Assembly: GCF_041435095.1 (NCBI RefSeq)
Contig: NZ_CP108025.1
Span: forward strand, 2,914,001-2,978,000
Source: Kitasatospora sp. NBC_00315
GTDB lineage: Bacteria > Actinomycetota > Actinomycetes > Streptomycetales > Streptomycetaceae
DNA: 64,000 nt
Direction: 5' to 3'
Shown: positions 34,127 through 49,335 of the stretch, piece by piece
Layout of the letters: each line of letters begins with the position of its first letter
Position numbering within the stretch: the stretch's first letter is position 1
Made by a program: the position numbers and the translations under genes
Notes under the pieces: generated by a model
The model's input: the letters and a program-made list of their open reading frames with translations, nothing else
Database searches by the model: none
What the model was told of the DNA's origin: nothing

Positions 34127-34236
34127 GTTCGCAGTCTGGCACAGCATCCGCGATACGGGTGCGGCGTCTCGCCATCCGGGACGGGCGTGGCCCGCGCCGG
34201 GTGCCCCGCCGCGGCGGGGCACCCGGGGGTGCCGGA

Positions 34237-35349
34237 TCAGACGATCCTGTGCAGCCAGCCGTGGGTGTCGGGGGCCTGGCCGCCCTGGACCGCCAGCAGC
34301 GCACGGCGCAGCTCCAGCGTGATCGGGCCGGGCTCGCCGGCGCCGACCGCCCAGTCGGCTCGGGCCGACCTGACCGAACCGACCGGGGTGATGACGGCGG
34401 CGGTGCCGCAGGCGAAGACCTCGGTGAGGGTGCCGTCGGCGTTGCCCTGCTTCCACTCGTCGGTGGAGATCCGGCGCTCCTCGACGGCGTAGCCGAGATC
34501 GGCGGCCATCGCGAGCAGCGAGTCGCGGGTGATGCCCGGGAGGAGGGCGCCCGACAGCTCGGGGGTGACGATCTTCGCGTCCGCACCCTCGCCGAAGACG
34601 AAGTACAGGTTCATCCCGCCCATCTCCTCGATCCACCGGTGCTCGGCGGCGTCGAGCCAGACGACCTGGTCGCAGCCCTTCTCGGCGGCCTGGGCCTGGG
34701 CGATCAGCGAGGCGGCGTAGTTGCCGGCGCACTTCGCGGTGCCGGTGCCGCCGGGAGCCGCGCGGACGTACTCCTCGGAGAGCCAGACCGAGACCGGCTT
34801 GACGCCGCCGGGGAAGTAGGCGCCGGCCGGCGAGGCGATGATCATGAAGAGGTACTCGTTGGCGGGGCGGACACCCAGGCCGACCTCGGTGGCGAACATG
34901 AACGGCCGCAGGTACAGGCTCTGCTCGGGCTCGCTGGGGACCCACGCCTGGTCCTGCTGGACGAGCAGTTCGACGGCCTCGACGAAGGTCTCGACGGGCA
35001 GCTCGGGCATCGCCAGCCGGCGGGCGGAGGCCTGGAAGCGCTCGGCGTTGGCGGTCGGGCGGAAGGTCGCGATGGAGCCGTCGGCCTGCCGGTACGCCTT
35101 GAGGCCCTCGAAGATCGACTGGCCGTAGTGCAGGGTCATGTTCGCCGGGTCGATCTCCAGCGGCGCGTACGGGGTCAGCTGCGCGTCGTGCCAGCCCCGG
35201 CCCTCGGTCCAGCGGATGGTGACCATGTGGTCGGTGAAGACCCGACCGAAGCCGGGGTTGGCCAGCCTCGCCGTTCGCTCCGCGTCGGCCAGCGGGTGGG
35301 CGGAGGGCTTGAGGTCGAACGTGATGGGCGCCTGGGTGGGCGTGCTCAT
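34237..35349 (-). CDS. ilvE: Branched-chain amino acid aminotransferase
   Basis: A 370-residue PLP enzyme (fold type IV) carrying out the last step of Leu, Ile and Val synthesis and the first step of their breakdown. Landmarks: MTLHYGQSIFEGLKAYRQAD, LYLRPFMFATEVGLGVRPAN, the PLP lysine in GTAKCAGNYAASL and EEMGGMNLYFVFGEG. ATG at 35349 has GAAGGA. It lies between leuB and cimA on the same strand. Confidence 0.96.
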   Translation of the reverse strand: MSTPTQAPITFDLKPSAHPLADAERTARLANPGFGRVFTDHMVTIRWTEGRGWHDAQLTPYAPLEIDPANMTLHYGQSIFEGLKAYRQADGSIATFRPTANAERFQASARRLAMPELPVETFVEAVELLVQQDQAWVPSEPEQSLYLRPFMFATEVGLGVRPANEYLFMIIASPAGAYFPGGVKPVSVWLSEEYVRAAPGGTGTAKCAGNYAASLIAQAQAAEKGCDQVVWLDAAEHRWIEEMGGMNLYFVFGEGADAKIVTPELSGALLPGITRDSLLAMAADLGYAVEERRISTDEWKQGNADGTLTEVFACGTAAVITPVGSVRSARADWAVGAGEPGPITLELRRALLAVQGGQAPDTHGWLHRIV

Positions 35350-35423
35350 GGCTGTCTGTCCTTCACCGTGGGGTTGGTCCGGGCCCTGCCCGTCGGTGCT
35401 TCGGACTGATCGAACACACGACG

Positions 35424-35463
35424 GCACGGCCCACTGTTGATGGTCGCATCTAGAGGGCCGTGC
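35424..35463 (-). promoter_or_regulatory. Hairpin in the ilvE 5' region
   Basis: GCACGGCCC and GGGCCGTGC form a perfect 9-bp stem with a 22-base loop, 75 bases before the ilvE start. No leucine-rich leader peptide was found next to it. Confidence 0.35.
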
Positions 35464-35474
35464 CGAACAGCTGG

Positions 35475-35507
35475 CCCGGGTGCCGTCCGAATCGGACGTC
35501 GCCCGGG
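35475..35507 (-). terminator. Terminator hairpin after leuB
   Basis: CCCGGG(N3)CGTCCG ... CGGACG(N3)CCCGGG forms a two-tier hairpin 23 bases after the leuB stop, without a U-tract. Confidence 0.6.
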
Positions 35508-35529
35508 AGCTGGGAGGTACTCCGGCCCG

Positions 35530-36567
35530 TCAGCCGGATACTCGGGCGACGATCGCGTCGCCGACCTGCGAGGTGGAGCGGGCACCGGAGCGCTCGGCCA
35601 GGTCGGCGGCCACGGCGGCCTCGACCTTGGCGGCCTCGGCGGCGAAGCCGAGGTGCTCCAGCAGCATGGCGACCGACAGCACGGTGGCGGTCGGGTCGGC
35701 CTTGGCCTGGCCGGCGATGTCGGGGGCCGAGCCGTGGACCGGCTCGAACATCGACGGGAACTCGCCGGTCGGGTTGATGTTGCCGCTCGCCGCCAGGCCG
35801 ATGCCACCGGTGACGGCGGCGGCCAGGTCGGTGAGGATGTCGCCGAAGAGGTTGTCGGTGACGATCACGTCGAAGCGCTCGGGCTGGGTGACGAAGAAGA
35901 TCGTCGCGGCGTCGACGTGCAGGTAGTCGGTGGTGACCTCGGGGAACTCCTGGCCGACCTGGGCGAAGATCCGCGACCACAGGTGACCGGCGTGCACCAG
36001 CACGTTGTTCTTGTGGACCAGGGTCAGCTTCCTGCGCGGACGGGCGGCGGCGCGGCGGTAGGCGTCGCGGACCACGCGCTCGATGCCGTACGCGGTGTTG
36101 AGGCTGACCTCGGTGGCGACCTCGTGCTCGGTGCCGGTGCGCAGCGTGCCGCCGTTGCCGACGTACGGGCCCTCGGTGCCCTCGCGGATGACCACGAAGT
36201 CGATGGCGGGCTCGCCGGCCAGCGGGGACTTCACGCCGGGGAACAGCTTGCCCGGGCGGAGGTTGATGTGGTGGTCGAAGGCGAAGCGCAGCTTGAGCAG
36301 CAGCCCGCGCTCCAGCACGCCGGAGGGGACGCTCGGGTCGCCGATGGCGCCGAGCAGGATCGCGTCGAAGCCCTTGAGCTCCTCCAGCACGCTGTCCGGG
36401 AGGGTCTCCCCGGTGCGGTTGTAGCGGCGGGCACCGAGGTCGTACTCGGTGGCCTCCACCTTGACGTCCGCGGGGAGGGCGGCGCTGAGGACCTTGAGGC
36501 CTTCGGCCACCACTTCCTGGCCGATGCCGTCACCGGGGATCACTGCGAGACGAAGGCTACGAGACAT
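35530..36567 (-). CDS. leuB: 3-isopropylmalate dehydrogenase
   Basis: A 345-residue NAD-dependent enzyme oxidising 3-isopropylmalate in leucine synthesis. Landmarks: [20 protein letters not shown], the substrate helix [48 protein letters not shown], and the metal-binding [20 protein letters not shown]. This is the actinomycete type. ATG at 36567, with GGAG slightly distant, is preferred to an upstream in-frame start. It completes the leuB-ilvE-cimA set. Confidence 0.96.
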   Translation of the reverse strand: MSRSLRLAVIPGDGIGQEVVAEGLKVLSAALPADVKVEATEYDLGARRYNRTGETLPDSVLEELKGFDAILLGAIGDPSVPSGVLERGLLLKLRFAFDHHINLRPGKLFPGVKSPLAGEPAIDFVVIREGTEGPYVGNGGTLRTGTEHEVATEVSLNTAYGIERVVRDAYRRAAARPRRKLTLVHKNNVLVHAGHLWSRIFAQVGQEFPEVTTDYLHVDAATIFFVTQPERFDVIVTDNLFGDILTDLAAAVTGGIGLAASGNINPTGEFPSMFEPVHGSAPDIAGQAKADPTATVLSVAMLLEHLGFAAEAAKVEAAVAADLAERSGARSTSQVGDAIVARVSG

Positions 36568-36654
36568 GCAGGCGACCCTACTCCGGTGTCCAGGGAGTGA
36601 CACCTGACGTCCACTATCCGGACGCACGTGTCGCCGACCGGCCCGGCGTCGGAC

Positions 36655-36885
36655 CAGCTCGACGTCGACCGGGAACGGGCGGTCGAGCTAGAGCACCGTG
36701 TGGTGGATGCCCGCCACGCCGTACCCGCCGGTGGCCGGATCGAGCTCGTGCACGAGGACCACCGGGCGGCCGCCGTCGCTCTCCACCCGCCAGAAGTGCG
36801 GAATGCCGGCGACGGCGTACGTGCGGCGCCCGGGAGAAGCCACTCCGACGAGGGAGCGCATCGCGTTCACGCGCGCCCCCGCCAC
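36655..36885 (-). pseudogene. Remnant of an Uma2-family (DUF820) nuclease-like gene
   Basis: The open part reads VASPGRRTYAVAGIPHFWRV and VVLVHELDPATGGYGVAGIH, matching the C-terminal half of Uma2 proteins common in streptomycetes. It then hits TAG at 36690-36688, but the same frame continues [11 protein letters not shown], the usual Uma2 C-terminus. The region before is too short: the SPG motif is joined to YAVAGIP with about 15 residues missing and no N-terminal half. Stop, deletion and truncation together mark a decayed gene. Confidence 0.7.
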
Positions 36886-36937
36886 CTATGCTCGATTCGA
36901 TCAGGCCGGGACATTCCTCGCAGAACGGACCCGTGCA

Positions 36938-39439
36938 GTGAGCGACAGCACCACCCGCCGCCGGGAGGCCGCCGCCGCAGGTTTTGCCGCCGCCGCCTCG
37001 GCGGGGGTGTACTGCCTGGCGACGGCGCTGCGCGGCGGGCAGCCGTTCGGCCCGCCGGTGCCCGGCCGGCTCACCGACGTGACGGTGCCGCTGCACGCGC
37101 ACCTGTCGGACCTGCTGCACGGCGCCACCACCGGTGACCTGCTGTTCACCTGGAACAGCGGCTTCGGCGCGCCGTTCCTGCCGGACGTCCTGACCGGGCT
37201 GGGCAACCCCTTCTCCTGGCCGGCCGCACTCCTCCCGGCCTCCTGCGCCGCCGTCTCCGTACTGGTGGCCGGCCTGCTGACCATCGCCCTGGCGGCCGCC
37301 CTGATGACGTACGCGCTGGGCCGGTTGCACCCCGGCCCGGCGCCGCTGCGGGCACTGCTGGCGATCGGCTACGGGCTCTGCGCCTGGGTGCCCGCCGAGG
37401 GCGCGGCAAACCCGGTGCGGCTCTGGGGCCTGGTCTCGCTGCCCCTGCTGCTGCTGGCCGGCGACTGGTGTCTGCACGAGCGGCGCTGGGCCCCGGGCAC
37501 CCTCTGCGTCGCGGCCGCGTGGAGCCTCAGTACTCACACCGCCGCGATGGCCACCCTCGCGGCCGGACTGGTCCTGCTGATCAGGCTGGTGGCCGCAGGG
37601 CCGGCCCTGCCCGGGCGCACCGGGCGGGCCCGGGTGCGGGTGATCGGCCGGGCGGTGACCATGGCCGCGGTCGGCGTGCTGGCCGCCTCACCGGTGCTGT
37701 TCGTGCTGGTGACGGCCGTCCGGGACGCCCAGCCGGCACTGCTCGGCCCCGAGGCCACCCCCGGTCCGGTGGCCGAGCTGGCGCGGCTGCTGCCGGGCAG
37801 TCCCCCGCGCCCCCCGCTGCCGGCCGTCGCGGTCGGCGTACCGGCCCTGCTGCTCGCCGCGAGCCTGCCGTTCAACCGGCGGGTGCGGGCCCGCGAGCGG
37901 GTCGCCTGGTGCACCCTGCCGGCGGTGGCCGGGGTGAGCCTGGTGTGGAAGCCGGAGGTCTTGATCTGGCACGGCCCGGCGCTGCCGGTCGGCGGGCCGG
38001 CCCGGGTGGCCTTCGTGCTCGGCGGTCTGCTGGTGGCGGCGGCCTGGGTCTCGCTCTCGCACCGGCCGCGGCCGCCCGCCCTGCTCGGCGGCGCCTGCCT
38101 GGTGCTGCTGCTCGCGCTGTCCGCGGGCAGCGAGGACGCCCTGGGCACCGCGGGCCGGCTGTGGCTCGCCGGGGGCGGCGCGCTGGTGCTGGCCGCCCTG
38201 TGGGCGCTGGAGCGGCTGCACACCCGGCGCCGGGCGAGCGCCCTGGTGACGGCGGCGCTGGCCTGCGTGGTGCTGGGCGGCGCCCTGCGGTCGCTGGACG
38301 CGGAGGCCGGGCCGACCGGCACCGGTCCGGACCGGGCGGCCGCGCAGGCCGCGGCCCGCCGGGCGGTGCGGGCGGCCGCCGACTGGCCCCGCTCCCGATC
38401 GGATCCGGGCCCGCACGCGTTCACCGCCAACGACCCGCTGCTGCTCGACGGCGAGGGCGGCGGGTACGCCTCGGACACGCTGCCCGCCGCCACCGCCGAG
38501 GCGCTGCACGGCCTCGGCGCCGGCTGGACGCTCGGCGGACGACGCACCTTCAGCCCCGAGGACCCGGTGGGCCGGGCCCTGTTCGCGGTCGGCGGCCGTC
38601 TGGACGACGGGCCGCCCCCGGACGGCTTCACCCCTCGGCGGGCGCCCGCCCCACCGCTGGTCACCGTCCACCCGGCCGGGCCGCCCGACACCTCGACCGT
38701 GTGGTCCCGGCGGGAGGCCCTGCTCGGCGGGTCCGTCTACGACGTGCCGGTCCTGGCCCCGGCCGGCGGGCCCGCGGCGCAGCCGCACGGGAGCAGCGGC
38801 TGGTCCGTCCCCGCCACCCCGGCGGGGGCTGCCGCCACGACGCTGGCCGGGAGCTGCACGCCCGGCAGTACGGCGTACTTCCACGGCCTCTGGTTCAACG
38901 GCACCGTGACGGGCCTGGGCACCACCTACGCGGTGGGCGGTTCGCAGCCGGCCACCGCGGGCGCCGTGCACCTGCTCGGCACCGTGCCGGCCGACGGGCG
39001 GGTCGAGGTGCTGCTGCGGACCGCCGCCACCGGCCAGATCCCGGCCCGCCCGGTCGGCTGTCTGCGGGCCGCCGACCTCGCCGCCGCGCTGGCCCGGCTG
39101 ACCGCGACCGGAGCGCGGACGATCACCGCGGGCGGCCACGGCCTCGCCGCGGTGCTGCCGGCCGGCAGCACCGGAACCGCCGTCCTGTCCGTCCCGGCCG
39201 TCCGGGGCTGGGTCTGCTCGGCCGGCGGCGGCCGGTACGCGCCGGCGGAGCCGTACCTCGGCCTGGTCTCCGTCCCGCTGGGGGCGGGCGCCGACCGCGT
39301 GTCGTGCTCGTACCGGGTGCCGGGGCTGGCCGCCGGGGCGGTGCTGGGCCTGGCAGCGGTCGGGGTGATCGCCCTGGTGGCGGTCACCCACTGGCCCCGG
39401 CGCCGGCCGGCCCGTCGGGTACGGGCGACCGGAGGGTGA
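36938..39439 (+). CDS. Large membrane protein, YfhO-like
   Basis: An 833-residue integral membrane protein. About ten or more hydrophobic segments lie in residues 20-470, followed by a roughly 350-residue extracytoplasmic domain and a final TM near 800-820 (AAGAVLGLAAVGVIALVAV). The N-terminus has the YfhO-like block VTVPLHAHLSDLLHGATTGD and WNSGFGAPFLPDVLTGLGNP. YfhO/GT-C proteins transfer or channel sugars from lipid carriers to wall polymers. GTG at 36938 is chosen by protein similarity; the ribosome-binding site is weak. It converges with the subtilase gene. Confidence 0.75.
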   Translation: MSDSTTRRREAAAAGFAAAASAGVYCLATALRGGQPFGPPVPGRLTDVTVPLHAHLSDLLHGATTGDLLFTWNSGFGAPFLPDVLTGLGNPFSWPAALLPASCAAVSVLVAGLLTIALAAALMTYALGRLHPGPAPLRALLAIGYGLCAWVPAEGAANPVRLWGLVSLPLLLLAGDWCLHERRWAPGTLCVAAAWSLSTHTAAMATLAAGLVLLIRLVAAGPALPGRTGRARVRVIGRAVTMAAVGVLAASPVLFVLVTAVRDAQPALLGPEATPGPVAELARLLPGSPPRPPLPAVAVGVPALLLAASLPFNRRVRARERVAWCTLPAVAGVSLVWKPEVLIWHGPALPVGGPARVAFVLGGLLVAAAWVSLSHRPRPPALLGGACLVLLLALSAGSEDALGTAGRLWLAGGGALVLAALWALERLHTRRRASALVTAALACVVLGGALRSLDAEAGPTGTGPDRAAAQAAARRAVRAAADWPRSRSDPGPHAFTANDPLLLDGEGGGYASDTLPAATAEALHGLGAGWTLGGRRTFSPEDPVGRALFAVGGRLDDGPPPDGFTPRRAPAPPLVTVHPAGPPDTSTVWSRREALLGGSVYDVPVLAPAGGPAAQPHGSSGWSVPATPAGAAATTLAGSCTPGSTAYFHGLWFNGTVTGLGTTYAVGGSQPATAGAVHLLGTVPADGRVEVLLRTAATGQIPARPVGCLRAADLAAALARLTATGARTITAGGHGLAAVLPAGSTGTAVLSVPAVRGWVCSAGGGRYAPAEPYLGLVSVPLGAGADRVSCSYRVPGLAAGAVLGLAAVGVIALVAVTHWPRRRPARRVRATGG

Positions 39440-39455
39440 CGGCGGCCCCCGGACG

Positions 39456-39505
39456 GACGGCCGGCCCGCCCGGCACCCGGTCGGGTGTCGGACGGGCCGG
39501 CCGTC
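39456..39505. terminator. Bidirectional terminator between the YfhO-like and subtilase genes
   Basis: A perfect 13-bp stem (GACGGCCGGCCCG with CGGGCCGGCCGTC) encloses a second small hairpin CACCCG-GT-CGGGTG, in the 78-base convergent gap. Confidence 0.85.
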
Positions 39506-39517
39506 GGAGCGGGCGGA

Positions 39518-42862
<3,345 letters not shown>

Positions 42863-43098
42863 GGGGCCCTCTCCCCCGGTGGGGATGGACCGATCCGCAC
42901 GTGTTCCGCTGACGGCCGCACCGCGCGGCCGTCGATCGCCCCTCCGAGAGGCTTCAAATTACGATCATCGCGCCACTTCGGGCGAGCAACTTCCCTCGTA
43001 CGGGGAGTACTTGCACTCTTGGGAGTGACGTGGCGTCAGGCCATCCGGGGGAAGGAGCGCCACCGGCGGACACCGCCCGCCGGTGGCCCGGGGCGGAC
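42863..43098. other. Region upstream of the subtilase gene
   Basis: No gene is seen. It contains CACTC-TTGG-GAGTG (43014-43027), a perfect inverted repeat, and an AT-rich spot (CAAATTACGAT, about 42956) suitable for a minus-strand promoter of the protease. No confident -35/-10 pair. Confidence 0.4.
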
Positions 43099-43266
43099 CT
43101 AGCCGAGGTGGCCGGTCACGCCGCCGTTGTCACGCAGGTCGAGCGCCCGCTGGAGGGCGGCGGCCGCCCGGGGGTTGGGCTCGGCCCGGCGTCGGCGGCG
43201 CGGCGCGGGCGCGGCCGGGGCGGCACGGTGGTCACGGTGGGTGAGCAGATCTGCGACGGGGGGCAT
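43099..43266 (-). CDS. Small basic protein of 55 residues
   Basis: A short open frame with a good ribosome-binding site (GAGGAG, 8 bases before the ATG at 43266). It starts MPPVADLLTHRDHRAAPAAP, has a run of five arginines in the middle and ends ALDLRDNGGVTGHLG. The clean RBS and the distinctive C-terminus support translation; I recall similar ends in streptomycete hypothetical proteins but cannot name a family. It has no signal peptide or membrane segment. It is shorter than most gene finders report. Confidence 0.6.
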   Translation of the reverse strand: MPPVADLLTHRDHRAAPAAPAPRRRRRAEPNPRAAAALQRALDLRDNGGVTGHLG

Positions 43267-43458
43267 ACCGGGCTCCTCGGTTCAGTGCACACACGGGTGC
43301 TGAGGGTGGGGAGGTGGGTACGCCGGGCAGGGGTCGCCTGCCCTTGGTGCGTACGGCACACACGGGCCACGCGCCCCGACCGGTAGGTAGGTGCCAGGGG
43401 TGGCTGACCGTATGGCTCTTTCACGGTACGACGTCCCACCCGTCGCTGTCTGCCCAAC

Positions 43459-43476
43459 TACTTGGATTTCCTAGTA
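43459..43476. promoter_or_regulatory. Inverted repeat TACTTGG-ATTT-CCTAGTA
   Basis: A 7-bp inverted repeat with one mismatch and a 4-base centre in an AT-rich island, 193 bases upstream of the 55-residue gene and 50 bases from the serA terminator. It may be an operator or promoter element. The stretch 43267-43526 contains nothing else I can name. Confidence 0.45.
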
Positions 43477-43526
43477 TCTGAGACGGGACTCACTCCACTG
43501 CCCCGGAGGGCGCCCGCGAAACGACG

Positions 43527-43559
43527 ACGGCCCTCCCGTCACGAGGACGGAAGGGCCGT
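43527..43559 (-). terminator. Terminator of serA
   Basis: ACGGCCCTCCCGTC and GGACGGAAGGGCCGT form a nearly perfect hairpin 27 bases after the serA stop on the minus strand, followed by CGTCGTTTCG. Confidence 0.8.
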
Positions 43560-43585
43560 GGCGCGGGCCGCCGGAGCGGCTCGGG

Positions 43586-45181
43586 TCAGCGCAGGTCGAC
43601 CGAACGGGCGAACTTGGCGCCGATCTCGGCCGCGATGGCCGACAGCACCTCCTGCGGGATCTGACTGTCGACGGTGATCGAGGCCAGCGCGCCCTCGCCG
43701 TCCCGGGCGACCTGCATGCCCGCGATGTTGATGCCCGCGTCACCGAGGTGGCGGCCGAGGATGCCGACCACGCCGGGGCGGTCCTCGTACTTGAAGAACG
43801 CCATGTGGTCGGTGAGCGCCACGTCCACGTCGAAGGCGTCCACGCCGACGATCTTCTGGATCTGCTTCGGGCCGGACAGCGTGCCCGAGATGGCGATCTC
43901 GCCACCGTCGGAGAGCGTGCCGCGCACCGTGATGACGTTGCGGTGCTCGGGGCTCTCGCTGCTGGTCGTCAGACGCACCTCGACGCCGCGCTCCTGCGCG
44001 AACAGCGGGGCGTTGACGTAGCTGACCGTCTCCGCCACGACGTCCTCGAACACACCCTTGAGCGCGGAGAGTTCGAGCACCTTGACGTCGTGCTGGGTGA
44101 TCTCGCCACGCACCTCGACGTCGAGCCGGACGGCCACCTCGCCGGCCAGCGCGGTGAAGATCCGGCCGAGCTTCTCGGCGAGCGGCAGGCCCGGGCGCAC
44201 GTCCTCGGCGATCACGCCGCCCTGGACGTTCACGGCGTCCGGTACCAGCTCGCCGGCGAGCGCCAGGCGCACGGACCTGGCGACCGCGATGCCGGCCTTC
44301 TCCTGCGCCTCGTCGGTGGAGGCGCCCAGGTGCGGGGTGGCGACCACGTTGTCGAAGGCGAACAGCGGGGAGTCGGTGCAGGGCTCCTTGGCGTACACGT
44401 CCAGGCCGGCGCCGGCCACCCGGCCGTCGCGCAGGGCGCTGGCGAGCGCCGCCTCGTCCACGATGCCGCCACGGGCCGCGTTGACGATGCGCACGGTCGG
44501 CTTGACCTTGTGCAGCGCCTCGTCGCCGATCAGGCCGATCGTCTCCGGGGTCTTCGGGAGGTGGACGGTGATGAAGTCCGAGACCTCCAGCAGCTCCTCC
44601 AGCGAGAGCAGCTTGACGCCCATCTGGGCCGCGCGGGCGGCCTGGATGTAGGGGTCGTAGGCCACGATCTTCATGCCGAAGGCGGACATGCGCTGGGCGA
44701 CCAGCACGCCGATCCGGCCGAGGCCGACGACGCCGAGGGTCTTCTCGCTGAGCTCGACGCCGGTGTACTTGTTGCGCTTCCACTCGCCCTGCTTGAGGGC
44801 GGCGTTGGCGGGCGCGATGTGGCGGGCGCTGGCGATCAGCAGACCACAGGCGAGCTCGGCGGCGGTGACGATGTTGGAGGTCGGCGCGTTGACGACCATC
44901 ACGCCGGCCTTGGTGGCGGCGGCGACGTCGACGTTGTCCAGGCCGACGCCCGCGCGGGCGACGACCTTCAGCTTCTTGGCGGCGGCCAGGGCCTCGGCGT
45001 CGACCTTGGTGGCGCTGCGGATGAGGATCGCGTCCACATCGGCGATGGCGGCCAGCAGTTCGGTGCGGTCGGCCCCGTTGCAGTGGCGGATCTCGAAGTC
45101 CGGGCCCAGTGCGTCAACGGTGGCGGGCGACAGCTCCTCGGCGATCAGGACGACGGCGCTCTTGGATGTCACAGTGCTCAC
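43586..45181 (-). CDS. serA: D-3-phosphoglycerate dehydrogenase
   Basis: A 531-residue enzyme, first step of serine synthesis. Domains: catalytic/NAD-binding to about residue 320 (GVGLDNVDVAAATKAGVMVV; Rossmann LGVVGLGRIGVLVAQRM; catalytic His in ATPHLGASTDEAQ), the intervening ASB domain of the long (type I) form, and a C-terminal ACT domain (DRPGVVGILGRHLGDAGINI) that binds serine for feedback inhibition. GTG at 45181 follows AAGGA. It is downstream of ilvC but separated by a terminator, so it has its own promoter. Confidence 0.97.
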   Translation of the reverse strand: MSTVTSKSAVVLIAEELSPATVDALGPDFEIRHCNGADRTELLAAIADVDAILIRSATKVDAEALAAAKKLKVVARAGVGLDNVDVAAATKAGVMVVNAPTSNIVTAAELACGLLIASARHIAPANAALKQGEWKRNKYTGVELSEKTLGVVGLGRIGVLVAQRMSAFGMKIVAYDPYIQAARAAQMGVKLLSLEELLEVSDFITVHLPKTPETIGLIGDEALHKVKPTVRIVNAARGGIVDEAALASALRDGRVAGAGLDVYAKEPCTDSPLFAFDNVVATPHLGASTDEAQEKAGIAVARSVRLALAGELVPDAVNVQGGVIAEDVRPGLPLAEKLGRIFTALAGEVAVRLDVEVRGEITQHDVKVLELSALKGVFEDVVAETVSYVNAPLFAQERGVEVRLTTSSESPEHRNVITVRGTLSDGGEIAISGTLSGPKQIQKIVGVDAFDVDVALTDHMAFFKYEDRPGVVGILGRHLGDAGINIAGMQVARDGEGALASITVDSQIPQEVLSAIAAEIGAKFARSVDLR

Positions 45182-45382
45182 GACAGTGTGTCCTTAACTG
45201 TCCGGTTCTCCCCGGTCCATGGCACGAAGGTGGCGTGACCAGCGGGGGAAGGTGGCATGCCGCGTAGATAGACGCACGACGCTGTGGGCCTGACGCGCAC
45301 TCGGAAGTGTATCGACGGGCGAGGGGGTCGGCTGCTCCCGTACGGCGAAATCACCCGCACGGGATCAACCAAGATGTACAGA

Positions 45383-45412
45383 CGGGGCAGGCCCGTTGAG
45401 AGGCCTGCCCCG
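45383..45412 (-). terminator. Terminator of the ilvBNC operon
   Basis: CGGGGCAGGCC and GGCCTGCCCCG form a perfect 11-bp stem with an 8-base loop, 58 bases after the ilvC stop, followed by TCTGTACATCTT on the minus strand. Confidence 0.8.
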
Positions 45413-45470
45413 GCCGGACAGGTGCCGCGCGCGGGCCTCCCGGAGGAGGCGCCGACGCGCGGCGGGCGGC

Positions 45471-49009
<3,539 letters not shown>

Positions 49010-49187
49010 CTGCCTGTCTCTTCTCGGGTTCTGCCGGCCCGGGCAGCGTGCCCTCACCGGTGGGGAGGGTGCCTGCGGCGGACCGGTCGCCGGCTCTGCC
49101 CCAATCCTCCGCCCGATCCCTGTGGAGTGGGAGGGCGAGGTGTCGGGGCCAGTGGTCTAGCGGGTGTTCCAGCAGCTTCAGTGCAAC

Positions 49188-49221
49188 AAAAAACCCCTCG
49201 TGCCCAGGGCATGCGAGGGGT
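49188..49221 (-). terminator. Attenuator terminator upstream of ilvB
   Basis: On the minus strand ACCCCTCG ... CGAGGGGT, with an inner TGCCC-A/GGGCA pairing, is followed by TTTTTTG. It lies between the leader peptide (ends 49261) and ilvB (starts 49009). Confidence 0.9.
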
Positions 49222-49260
49222 GGCGCGTCGGTCTGTCACGAGCGGGGCATCGAAGCCCGC

Positions 49261-49302
49261 TCAGCCGACGCGCCCGCCAAGTACGAGAATTCGGGTGCGC
49301 AT
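49261..49302 (-). CDS. ilvB leader peptide
   Basis: A 13-residue open frame MRTRILVLGGRVG with GGGAGGAAGG before its ATG at 49302. The core Ile-Leu-Val-Leu (ATT CTC GTA CTT) uses several codons that are rare in this genome. Similar peptides precede ilvB in other streptomycetes. With the downstream terminator it forms a ribosome-stalling attenuator responding to Ile, Leu and Val. Confidence 0.9.
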   Translation of the reverse strand: MRTRILVLGGRVG

Positions 49303-49335
49303 GGCAACGACCTTCCTCCCGGGCGGTGTCGAGTG

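Noticed and set aside
35365..35450. A possible leader peptide before ilvE (a 28-residue frame starting MRPSTVGRAVV).
   Set aside because: It has no run of Leu, Ile or Val codons and no following terminator, so there is no support for attenuation.
36688..36885. The 65-residue frame treated as a complete gene.
   Set aside because: Its end is an in-frame stop inside a longer Uma2-like sequence, so it is reported as a pseudogene.
43030..43386. A 118-residue plus-strand frame in the serA-subtilase gap.
   Set aside because: No ribosome-binding site and random composition; the minus strand holds a better small gene at 43099-43266.
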